A stretch of DNA of 64,000 nt from Bacteroides sp. (GTDB taxonomy: Bacteria > Bacteroidota > Bacteroidia > Bacteroidales > Bacteroidaceae): contig JAJQFD010000048.1 in the NCBI GenBank assembly GCA_021201335.1, positions 1 through 64,000 on the forward strand. The letters are read 5' to 3'. Shown here one piece after another: positions 56,461-64,000 of this stretch; position 1 is the first letter of the stretch, and each line of letters starts with the position of its first letter. Made by a program: the position numbers and the translations under genes. The notes under the pieces were generated by a model. It ran no database searches. It was not told where the DNA came from and saw only the letters and a list, made by a program, of their open reading frames with translations.

Positions 56461-56593
56461 GCCAGAAGAAAGCATTTCTTTGGCATATAAAGTTATATGT
56501 CACCCGAACATGAATGAATGTTGCTCGTTAAAAAACCGAGACAAATAGGAAGGGAAGAAATAGCTTGAAATCAGGCTGTTTCTTCTCTTTTTT
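56461..56593 (+). ncRNA. Candidate structured small RNA (~130 nt)
   Basis: Bounded by a consensus promoter and an intrinsic terminator. Predicted hairpins in order: GCCA-G-AAGAAA/TTTCTT-TGGC (56461-56484, one bulge); CATATAA/TTATATG (56484-56499); AACAT/ATGTT (56507-56522); CTCG/CGAG (56524-56540); terminator stem GAAGAAATAGC/GCTGTTTCTTC (56554-56585) plus T-run. No open frame of meaningful length. It could be a stand-alone sRNA or an attenuated leader of the HU-like gene, which starts 137 bp later. Confidence 0.55.
56554..56593 (+). terminator. Intrinsic terminator of the candidate small RNA
   Basis: 11-bp stem GAAGAAATAGC (56554-56564)/GCTGTTTCTTC (56575-56585), one G-U pair, 10-nt loop, then TCTTTTTT. 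A leader terminator before the HU-like gene is the alternative reading. Confidence 0.8.
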
Positions 56594-56729
56594 ATATTCC
56601 GAAATGCAAACGGTTGGCAGATAAAAATAAGTGATGTGTACTCACTGTTTATCCATAGATTAATTATTCAATTTAAAAACGAACCAGAGACTTAAAACTT
56701 TAACTATTAACCATTTAAAACAAAGACCT

Positions 56730-57248
56730 ATGCCTTTACTTTACAAAGCCTATCGATCCAATTTAAAAACCAAAGAAGGAAAACACCTTCATTACCCCCG
56801 GTTGGTGAAAACCGGAAAAGTAGTAACTACCCAGAAGATCGGCGAACTGATTGCCGACAAATCAGCCGTTACCCCCGGCGACGTACACAACGTGGTTCGC
56901 AATCTCTTGGGTGTGATGCGCGAACAATTGCTCAACGGCCGTTCCGTCCGGCTCGACGGATTGGGTACTTTCACCCTCGTTGTTCATGCCATTGGCAAAG
57001 GGGTGGAGAAAGCCGAAGACGTCAGCAGCTCACAGATCACCCGACTGGAATGTCGCTTCACACCGGAATACACCCGCTCGGCAGGCAACCAAACCACCCG
57101 CGCGCTCTTCGAAGGAGTGGAATACGTAAAGCTGACCGAACTGACCGAAAAGAACAGCTCCGCATCCAGCGACGAGGAAGACGATCCGGATCCGGACGAA
57201 AACGGCAACGGCGGCAATGGCGGCGGTTTTATTGACCCCGCAGCATAA
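56730..57248 (+). CDS. HU-like DNA-binding protein
   Basis: 172 residues. Residues ~1-125 match the HU/IHF-like family of Bacteroides (TIGR01201 type): TTQKIGELIADKSAVTPGDVHNVVRNLLGVMREQLLNGRSVRLDGLGTFTL. The tail (about 143-172) is acidic and Gly/Asn-rich (SSDEEDDPDPDENGNGG). The gene is visibly richer in G+C than its surroundings (many GCC/CGC/GGC codons), which suggests transfer. In Bacteroides such genes usually come with a DUF4373 gene and an amidase; here only a broken tail is upstream and no amidase follows. Confidence 0.88.
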   Translation: MPLLYKAYRSNLKTKEGKHLHYPRLVKTGKVVTTQKIGELIADKSAVTPGDVHNVVRNLLGVMREQLLNGRSVRLDGLGTFTLVVHAIGKGVEKAEDVSSSQITRLECRFTPEYTRSAGNQTTRALFEGVEYVKLTELTEKNSSASSDEEDDPDPDENGNGGNGGGFIDPAA

Positions 57249-57261
57249 CCCGCATGGGTAG

Positions 57262-57411
57262 GAGGGTGTGTCCAAATTGACGTCACTTTTCTGTTAGATT
57301 ACGATCTGTAGCAATCACCTTGGTAGAGGTTATGCACATTTTACCCCTGTGGTGTAATTGCTTATGATTTGTAACTAACTCAAAGAACGGCTAGGCTTTT
57401 GGCACATCCTC
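57262..57411. mobile_element. Possible MITE or insertion-sequence remnant
   Basis: About 150 bp with imperfect terminal inverted repeats GAGGGTGTGTCCAAA (57262-57276) and, on the other strand, GAGGATGTGCCAAA (57411-57398): one mismatch and one gap. No transposase inside and no clear target duplication. Such ends resemble IS termini; family not determined. Confidence 0.45.
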
Positions 57412-57436
57412 TGATAATAGCATCGAACGAACGAGG

Positions 57437-59632
57437 TTACTCAGGCCAGTCCACCTTATCGGTTCCAAATGAAGATGGGGTATTTCCCATGAAAAACTCA
57501 AGTGTACCACCTGTTATAATATCACTATGCGTAATATAAGCTTTGCTATAGTCTTTACCATTCAACTTCACATGCTGAATATATATATTCTCCGCACTGT
57601 TATTATGAGCCATGATCTTGAAGACTTTATCCTCTCCTACCCGGACTGCAGCCTCGTCAAACAGAGGGCTACCCAACACATAAACTCCACCGGCTGGTGC
57701 CACCTGATAAAACCCTAAGGCAGATAAAATATACCAGGAAGACATTTGTCCTACATCCTCATTTCCACTTAATCCGTCCACGTCATCTTTATAAAATGTA
57801 GAGAGAATCTGACGAACTTTCTCTGCCGTTTTCCATTGTTGACCTACATACGGATACAAATAGACTACATGATGACTGGGTTCATTACCGTGCGCATATT
57901 GTCCGATCAGGCCGGAGATATCCGGAGAAGCTTCCGCACCCATATCACCTTCTACTATAAATAAAGAATCCAGCTTTGCAACGAAAGGCTCTTTTCCACC
58001 AAACAAATCGATCAAGCCGTGAACATCGTGCGGAACTAGCCAGGTATATTGCCAGGCATTTCCTTCCGTATAATCATTGGCCATATGTGCGGCATGGAAA
58101 GGATTGAAAGGTTCGCGAAATGTTCCTTCGGAAGAAAGAGCTCGCATAAACTGTGTTTTCTTGTCGAAATAATAGGAATAGGATTTGCTACGTCTCAAAA
58201 AGTGTTCATAATCTTCATCTTTTCCTAATTTCCTGGCTACTTGTGCTATACACCAATCAGCCAAAGCATATTCCAGCGCCATCGCCACGGTTTCATTTGG
58301 AATATCCTTATCATATGGGATATAGCCATATTCTTTCAACCATTTCAAACCTCTTTCATCTAATAAGGCTGACAGTTTCATGGCTTCGAAAGCTTTTTCC
58401 TGATCCAAGTCAACTCCTTTCAGCAACAGGTCGGACAAGACCGGAATACCTGGATTTCCCACCATACAATCGGTTTCATTTCCTACCAGATGCCATACGG
58501 GCAATTTCCCCTGACGATCGTAAATGGCCAGCATGGTTTTGGCGTAATCTGATAATTTTTCAGGATGAATAAGGGTAGCCAACGGATGTGCCGCCCTGTA
58601 TGTATCCCACAAAGAAAGAGTCGTATATTCGGTAAAATCAGCATTTACATCACTGAAGACAGAAGGAGCTGTCATAGAGTGGAATAATGCTGTATAAAAT
58701 ATTCGACGATCGGCTTCGGAACCTCCTTTTATTTGTATTTTATTTAGTTGACTGTTCCAGGCTTGCGTGGCTGCATCGGCAACCTTCTCCAACTCCCATC
58801 CACCGGGTTGTTCCGCTTTCAAGTTAAGTTTGGCAGCTTCTATACTATGAGCTGACAAGCCGACTTTGGCACAAACAGCTCCGTTTCCGGTCGTATCAAA
58901 AACTAACCGGGCAAAGGCGGCTTCCGTAGTGATAGATGAATCATCGGTATATTCGTTATCTCCCTCAGATACCTGAAAACTTTTTATCGGTGCAGAAAAT
59001 ACGGCTGTAAAAAATATCTTCTGGTTCTTTGCCCAGCCTTTAGAATACCGGTAGCCTGAAACTACCGTATCATTCTCTTGAATAAGATGAGTTTCGGTCG
59101 GAAGATCCCATCCAATTCCCCGTTTCAGGTCAATGATGATTTGTGCATCTTTGTTCTCCGGGAAAAGATAGCGGTGAAAACCTGTACGGGCAGTAGCAGT
59201 CAGTTCAACCGTAATATCTTCTTCTGGCAGCCATACGCGATAGTAACCGGGTCTGACCACTTCGTTTTTATGCTCAAATTTATGCTCGCGCTGATTATCA
59301 AGGGTAGGGATAAATGTTATATCTCCCAAGTCGCCAATACCTGTACCGCTTAGATGGGTGTGGCTAAATCCAACCAGAATAGAATCACTGTAATGATATC
59401 CCGAACACCAGTCCCATCCCTGAGTATGCTGGGTAGGTCCCAGCTGCACCAAACCAAAGGGAACATTTGCTCCCAGAAATACATGTCCGTGACCTCCTGT
59501 ACCGATATACGGATTAACATATTGAGTAAGTTCCAGCTCTGTTACAGATAACTTCTTGTCAGAACTACAAGCATATAAAAGTAGGAGGAACCCCCCTATA
59601 AATAGAGGTTTCCATGATATTAAGAATTTCAT
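57437..59632 (-). CDS. Glycoside hydrolase family 92 (alpha-mannosidase) lipoprotein
   Basis: 731 residues. GH92 enzymes are Ca2+-dependent exo-alpha-mannosidases that trim mannose from N-glycans. Lipoprotein signal with Cys22 (LLLLYACSS) implies membrane anchoring. Family stretches: YVNPYIGTGGHGHVFLGANVPFGLVQLGPTQ near the N-terminus, SLWDTYRAAHPL, EGNAWQYTWLVPHDVHGL and the late GNEDVGQMSSWYILSALGFYQVAPA. The start is 8 bp after the GH3 stop. Exact linkage specificity cannot be read from sequence. Confidence 0.92.
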   Translation of the reverse strand: MKFLISWKPLFIGGFLLLLYACSSDKKLSVTELELTQYVNPYIGTGGHGHVFLGANVPFGLVQLGPTQHTQGWDWCSGYHYSDSILVGFSHTHLSGTGIGDLGDITFIPTLDNQREHKFEHKNEVVRPGYYRVWLPEEDITVELTATARTGFHRYLFPENKDAQIIIDLKRGIGWDLPTETHLIQENDTVVSGYRYSKGWAKNQKIFFTAVFSAPIKSFQVSEGDNEYTDDSSITTEAAFARLVFDTTGNGAVCAKVGLSAHSIEAAKLNLKAEQPGGWELEKVADAATQAWNSQLNKIQIKGGSEADRRIFYTALFHSMTAPSVFSDVNADFTEYTTLSLWDTYRAAHPLATLIHPEKLSDYAKTMLAIYDRQGKLPVWHLVGNETDCMVGNPGIPVLSDLLLKGVDLDQEKAFEAMKLSALLDERGLKWLKEYGYIPYDKDIPNETVAMALEYALADWCIAQVARKLGKDEDYEHFLRRSKSYSYYFDKKTQFMRALSSEGTFREPFNPFHAAHMANDYTEGNAWQYTWLVPHDVHGLIDLFGGKEPFVAKLDSLFIVEGDMGAEASPDISGLIGQYAHGNEPSHHVVYLYPYVGQQWKTAEKVRQILSTFYKDDVDGLSGNEDVGQMSSWYILSALGFYQVAPAGGVYVLGSPLFDEAAVRVGEDKVFKIMAHNNSAENIYIQHVKLNGKDYSKAYITHSDIITGGTLEFFMGNTPSSFGTDKVDWPE

Positions 59633-59640
59633 AATTATTT

Positions 59641-62004
59641 TTATTGTTGTGTATCCACAGAAGAAACTGTGATTTGCTCTGTTATTTTTATATCATTGGA
59701 TGATGAACCTACCATCACAGTAAAAGTTCCCGGTTCCACGATTCGCTTCATGTTTTTATCAATGATCGATAAGTCATCTTTTGTAAGAATGAAAGTGATT
59801 CGTTTTTGCTCCCCGGCTTTGAGAGAAACTCTTTCAAATTTCTTTAGCTGTTTCACTGGCTGCACAACCGATGCATAATCATCTCTTATATACAACTGTG
59901 CAACTTCATCACCTGCATATTTGCCGGTATTCTTCAGCATAAATGAAATCTCAAAAAGGCAAGGGCTTTTTTGTTCAATCCGGGGTTGAGTGTATTCAAA
60001 CTGAGTATAACTGAGGCCATAGCCAAACGGATAAAGGGGAGAAGAAGTTATCTCCACATAGTCATGTCCTTTAGGGTTCTTTTTATTATAATAAACCGGA
60101 ATCTGACCTACCGAACGAGGAACCGAAATCGGTAACCTGCCAGCCGGATTATAATCGCCGAATAGAATATCGGCAATGGCATTCCCACCTTCCTGCCCCG
60201 GATACCAGGCAGTGAGCAGAGCATCCGCATTCTCGGCAGCCCAGTTCATATTCAACGGACGTCCCTGGATATATATCACAATAACGGGAGCACCTGTTGC
60301 TTTTACAGCCTGCAATAAATGAAGTTGTTTCCCCAATAAATCCAGTGTTGAACGGTCAAACCCCTCTCCGCTTTCGATATCACTAATGCTTTCGTTGGTT
60401 GCGATGGCTGCTCCGGTTTCTATGTATTTCGTTTTAAAGTCACGCGCACTCGATCCTCCTACAACTACAATGGCAACATCTGCTTTCCTGGCAGCAGCAA
60501 CAGCTTTGTCTATTTCCAGATGGGTAGTATCACGAATGGCACATCCTTTCACATATTGAATTTGGGTTTTTGGAAGTTTGCCTTTTATACCATCCAACAC
60601 TGTTTTGATGTATTTCTTATCCTGAGGAGCGGTATAGTCTCCCAATTGGTTATACTGATTGTCTGCATTCGGACCAATTACGGCAATATTCTTCAGGTCC
60701 TTCTTTAAAGGAAGTATCTGGTTTTTATTTTCCAACAATACCACTACCTGCCGGGCAGCTTCACGTGACAGTTCAATATGCTCGGCATTTCGAACCACTT
60801 GTTTTGCTTGTTGCGGATCAACATACGGATTCTCAAAAAGCCCCATCTCAAACTTTAACCGTAAAACTTGTCTGACAGCATCATCCACCTGTTTCTCGGA
60901 TAGCCGATTGTTTTTTACCGCATCTACGATCTTAATGTATGCATTTGCCCCCAAGTCAACCTCCACACCAGCTGTCAGCGCCAGGGTTGCAGCTTCTTCC
61001 ATGTTGGAAGCCACTCGGTGACTTCCATAGATATCATCAATACTGACAAGATCAGAAACTACAAATCCCTGGAAATTCCAGGTCTTTTTAAGAAGATCGG
61101 TTAATAACTCTTTATTGGCTGTACACGGTATACCATCAATGGAATTGTAGGCAGTCATAACAGACAACGCACCAGCATCAATAGTTGCTTTAAAAGGGGG
61201 AAGAAAATTTTCGTGCAATTCCCGTTGACCAACGATAGCAGTATTTCCATTGTGTCCTCCTTCGGGGATGCCGTAAGCTATAAAATGCTTGATCGTTGAA
61301 ATGATAGTATTCGGCTTGGAGAAATCTCCACCGCCATGCCCCCTGGCTACAGCCGCTCCCATCTGAGCACTCAGAACAGGATCTTCTCCGTATGCTTCTT
61401 CCACTCTCGACCAGCGGGGATCCCGGGAAAGGTCTAATACAGGACCGTAACCTATATGACCGCCTTGCAAACGAACCTCTTTGGATATGGCCGAAGCTAC
61501 TTGTTCAACTAAGGCAGGATTCCAGGTGGATGCCATCCCTATGCCCGCCGGAAAAACGGTTGCTCCAATAGCCATGTGCCCATGCGGACATTCTTCAGCC
61601 AGGAATAAAGGAATTCCTAGACGGGTGTTTTCCATTACATATTTCTGCAAAGCGTTTCCGGCTTTGGCTGCCAGTTCTGGATTCAGTCCGTTTTCCAATG
61701 TTTTACGAGTCCACGGATCGGCTCTGTAGACAGCCCAGAACATGCCTACATGTTGCTCATCAATGAGCTTTTTAAATTTATCGGAATAAGAAACATTCTC
61801 TCCCTGTTTTTCGTACATTTCCCAGCCCATCGGACATAATAGCTGTCCGACTTTCTCTTCGAGTGTCATCCTACTTAATAAGTCCTGAACTCGTTCTTCC
61901 GTACTCAGCTTGGAATCTTTATACCGGAAGGAATTCTGAGCTGAAATCATTTGTTGTGAACCAAACAAAATGGATAAGATAAGTGAATAGGTTATTTTTT
62001 TCAT
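59641..62004 (-). CDS. Glycoside hydrolase family 3 beta-glycosidase
   Basis: 787 residues, secreted (signal ~1-22, cleavage near SAQ). N-terminal TIM-barrel with KH-motif KHFIAYGIPEGG (~239) and nucleophile Asp318 in GFVVSDLVSIDDI; the usual SDW is SDL here. The second alpha/beta domain and a C-terminal fibronectin III-like domain (AQLYIRDDYASVVQPVKQLKKFERVSLKAGE) follow. GH3 covers beta-glucosidases, xylosidases and N-acetylglucosaminidases, and the substrate is open. It follows GH20 after 5 bp. Confidence 0.93.
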   Translation of the reverse strand: MKKITYSLILSILFGSQQMISAQNSFRYKDSKLSTEERVQDLLSRMTLEEKVGQLLCPMGWEMYEKQGENVSYSDKFKKLIDEQHVGMFWAVYRADPWTRKTLENGLNPELAAKAGNALQKYVMENTRLGIPLFLAEECPHGHMAIGATVFPAGIGMASTWNPALVEQVASAISKEVRLQGGHIGYGPVLDLSRDPRWSRVEEAYGEDPVLSAQMGAAVARGHGGGDFSKPNTIISTIKHFIAYGIPEGGHNGNTAIVGQRELHENFLPPFKATIDAGALSVMTAYNSIDGIPCTANKELLTDLLKKTWNFQGFVVSDLVSIDDIYGSHRVASNMEEAATLALTAGVEVDLGANAYIKIVDAVKNNRLSEKQVDDAVRQVLRLKFEMGLFENPYVDPQQAKQVVRNAEHIELSREAARQVVVLLENKNQILPLKKDLKNIAVIGPNADNQYNQLGDYTAPQDKKYIKTVLDGIKGKLPKTQIQYVKGCAIRDTTHLEIDKAVAAARKADVAIVVVGGSSARDFKTKYIETGAAIATNESISDIESGEGFDRSTLDLLGKQLHLLQAVKATGAPVIVIYIQGRPLNMNWAAENADALLTAWYPGQEGGNAIADILFGDYNPAGRLPISVPRSVGQIPVYYNKKNPKGHDYVEITSSPLYPFGYGLSYTQFEYTQPRIEQKSPCLFEISFMLKNTGKYAGDEVAQLYIRDDYASVVQPVKQLKKFERVSLKAGEQKRITFILTKDDLSIIDKNMKRIVEPGTFTVMVGSSSNDIKITEQITVSSVDTQQ

Positions 62005-62009
62005 GAATA

Positions 62010-64000
62010 TTATAATTTAGATGAATGTACAAACCAACTGTCGGGGATATCCTGTGGCTCACTCCCATTAAAACTATACTGAAGTTTCAAAGTAAAGCCA
62101 CCTCCACCCTCAATAAAATCGAGCTGGAATGGATGGTAACCTTCAGATAAGGCAGCCTGCCCGCTTTTTTCTATGGCAGAATGAAATCCGTCATTATCAA
62201 CCGTTATTTCGTTGTTGATATAAAGAACTCCTCCGTCATCACAGGTAAGGTAAAAAGTATAAATGCCTGTTTGAGGAATTTTAATATAACCCTTATATTT
62301 CAAGGCAAAGGAAGAGGTAATAAATTCTTCCGGCACGATGATTTCGGGTACAATTTGCTCTTTGAGTGCGCCTGATTTTATATCTTTAGTACTTCTTACC
62401 TTGTCCATGTATAAGCCGCAACGCAATCCGGGATTCAGTTCTTTTTTATCCAGTTTTGCCCCTTTTGCCATCCTAGCCGGCCGATAGTTAACTGTATAAA
62501 CATCGCCTCTGATTCCGTTCGGTCGGAACAAGGCAAATTTTAACTCTACCGGTTGGGTGATTTTTAGTGGGTTTTCCAGAAGGATAGATTTCCTATCTGG
62601 TAATGTACCATCTGTAGTATAATATACACTCATCTCCGGATGCGGATTATTCACTTGAAAGAATGTTTCTTTCGCAAAAACACTTTCAGCAGCAAAGCCA
62701 GTAAGATCAAGTAAACGATAGTTTATTCCTAAAGCATCCAGACGGGGACAGTGATCCAGTAAACGGTCGCTATAACTGTCATAAAGATCTTTATTGGTCC
62801 ATAAACGTTCAGCCAGTGCCGTCATACGGGGGAACAGCAAAAAATCAGCCCGCTGTTCAGTGGGTATCCTTTCCGACCACATATTGGCTTGGGCACCTTT
62901 CATCAGGGTTTCTTTTCCTGCCGGAATACCCTTATATATTACGTCAAAGTGATAAACCGTATGAAGCGAATTTTTATCAGGCGGACGATTGAAATACAGG
63001 GGATTGGAAGATGATGTTATTACATTATTACCATTCTCAATTGCCTGAGACGGAACCTTGCTAACCCAATCACGCCAATACATCACATACACATCAGAAC
63101 TAATGCCACCGTCCAGAATCTCATCCCAGCCTATTACTTTTCTTCCTTTTGATTCGATAAATTGTTGTACCCGATGAACGAAATAGCTTTGTAGTTTATC
63201 CACCGTTTCAATGTTTTCTCTCTCCATCAGTTGCCTGCAATTCTCTGATTTCTCCCAGGTATCTTTCTCCACTTCATCGGCTCCTATATGGATATATTGA
63301 GAAGGGAAGATCTCCATGATTTCAGACAAAACATCTTCCACAAATGTGTACACTTCTTCCTTGCAAGGACATAGAGGAATGGTAAAGAGTTTCCCCCACC
63401 CGATTTCCTTCTCATCCACCAGATTCGGATAAGCCGATATTGCTGCCAGCATGTGACCAGGCATATCTATCTCTGGAATAATCTCCACATGCCTGCTTGC
63501 TGCATAAGCAACCAGATCACGCAATTGATCTTGTGTATAGTATCCTCCGTACAGTTCTTTCCCCTCTTTTTTTATAATATGCCGTGGATCAATTTCAAAA
63601 GCCGGATTCTCCTTCGCCAGTTCCATGCAAAGACTGTCCTGATTATTATAGGTTCTCCAGGCACCCTGACTCGTTAATTCAGGATATTTCTTTATCTCGA
63701 CTCTCCATCCCTGATCATCCGTAAGATGCAAATGCAGCTTGTTCATTTTATACAATGCCAACCGGTCGATGTGCTTTTTCAGATAATCAAGGGTAAAGAA
63801 ATGACGGGACACATCGATCATGGAACCCCGCCAAGAGAAGGCAGGTTCATCGGTTATAGAAAGTACAGGAAGATAGATTGGATAATCAATCTTCTCTCCT
63901 TCCTCCATATAATACGGCAATAATTGACGCAGGGTTTGTATCCCGTAGAATAATCCCTGTGGAGTTCTTGCTTTCAGGGATATCTGAGAGGAAGTAATAT
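62010..64000 (-). CDS. Glycoside hydrolase family 20 beta-hexosaminidase with PA14 domain (partial, N-terminus off the right edge)
   Basis: At least 663 residues; the frame is open to the window edge, reading ITSSQISLKARTPQGLFYGIQTLRQLLP, so the start and signal peptide lie outside. GH20 catalytic domain with SWRGSMIDVSRHF and the Asp-Glu pair in YIHIGADEVEKDTW (Glu codon 63275-63273), the general acid. GH20 cuts terminal GlcNAc/GalNAc by substrate assistance. The C-terminal third holds a PA14-like carbohydrate-binding domain (TGIYTFYLTCDDGGVLYINNEITVDNDGFH ... GYHPFQLDF). It is the most upstream gene of the hydrolase operon seen. Confidence 0.93.
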   Translation of the reverse strand, partial: ITSSQISLKARTPQGLFYGIQTLRQLLPYYMEEGEKIDYPIYLPVLSITDEPAFSWRGSMIDVSRHFFTLDYLKKHIDRLALYKMNKLHLHLTDDQGWRVEIKKYPELTSQGAWRTYNNQDSLCMELAKENPAFEIDPRHIIKKEGKELYGGYYTQDQLRDLVAYAASRHVEIIPEIDMPGHMLAAISAYPNLVDEKEIGWGKLFTIPLCPCKEEVYTFVEDVLSEIMEIFPSQYIHIGADEVEKDTWEKSENCRQLMERENIETVDKLQSYFVHRVQQFIESKGRKVIGWDEILDGGISSDVYVMYWRDWVSKVPSQAIENGNNVITSSSNPLYFNRPPDKNSLHTVYHFDVIYKGIPAGKETLMKGAQANMWSERIPTEQRADFLLFPRMTALAERLWTNKDLYDSYSDRLLDHCPRLDALGINYRLLDLTGFAAESVFAKETFFQVNNPHPEMSVYYTTDGTLPDRKSILLENPLKITQPVELKFALFRPNGIRGDVYTVNYRPARMAKGAKLDKKELNPGLRCGLYMDKVRSTKDIKSGALKEQIVPEIIVPEEFITSSFALKYKGYIKIPQTGIYTFYLTCDDGGVLYINNEITVDNDGFHSAIEKSGQAALSEGYHPFQLDFIEGGGGFTLKLQYSFNGSEPQDIPDSWFVHSSKL

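Larger units (their letters stand above)
56299..56729. other. Intergenic region before the HU-like gene
   Basis: 431 bp with no protein gene. It holds a strong promoter (56427-56458), a structured segment ending in an intrinsic terminator (56461-56593), then 136 bp of AT-rich DNA before the HU-like start with no clear TAnnTTTG box of its own. Confidence 0.7.

Overview
The window is chromosomal DNA of a Bacteroidales bacterium (Bacteroides/Parabacteroides type). The grounds are promoter boxes of the form TAnnTTTG in place of a sigma70 -10 box, almost no Shine-Dalgarno sequences, a CarboxypepD_reg/beta-barrel outer-membrane receptor, glycoside hydrolases of families 92, 3 and 20, and typical Bacteroidales ribosomal proteins such as an L17 with an Ala/Glu-rich tail and Zn-free S14 and L36. 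The species cannot be fixed from the sequence alone.

Layout. 1-5.2 kb (minus): an efflux operon in the order TetR regulator, TolC-like channel, membrane-fusion lipoprotein, RND pump (the pump runs off the left edge). 5.5-11.9 kb (minus): a complete histidine-to-glutamate operon, hutU-ftcD-hutI-fchA-hutH. 12.4-19.0 kb (plus): a membrane-anchored MutS-like ATPase, a TPR/transmembrane/HTH regulator, a small secreted protein and an outer-membrane receptor. 19.1-37.2 kb (minus): the merged str-S10-spc-alpha cluster of 33 genes from rpsL to rplQ. 37.3-52.7 kb (minus): rpsU-xerC-hpf, four tRNAs, tuf, tRNA-Trp, secE-nusG, rplKAJL, rpoBC and a DUF3467 gene. 53.0-55.3 kb (plus): an M24 aminopeptidase and a gamma-carbonic-anhydrase-like protein. 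55.3-57.4 kb: a repeat-rich island with a decayed gene tail, a candidate small RNA with its own promoter and terminator, an HU-like gene of higher GC, and a possible MITE. 57.4-64 kb (minus): a GH20-GH3-GH92 operon that fits host glycan (N-glycan) breakdown; GH20 runs off the right edge.

The least ordinary signals are these. (1) Three one-base frameshifts, all in homopolymer runs, fall within about 3.6 kb in the fusion protein, the TetR regulator and HutH, while every other gene in the window is intact. (2) A degenerate repeat with a 22-bp period and a shared 12-bp core occurs in two intergenic regions 25 kb apart. (3) A candidate ~130-nt structured RNA lies next to the HU-like gene. (4) The 55.4-56.3 kb island is a mosaic of direct and inverted repeats around a truncated reading frame with 12-bp tandem repeats.

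Most of the window is conserved core machinery. The novelty candidates are in intergenic DNA and in the accessory island, and all function claims for them are inference.
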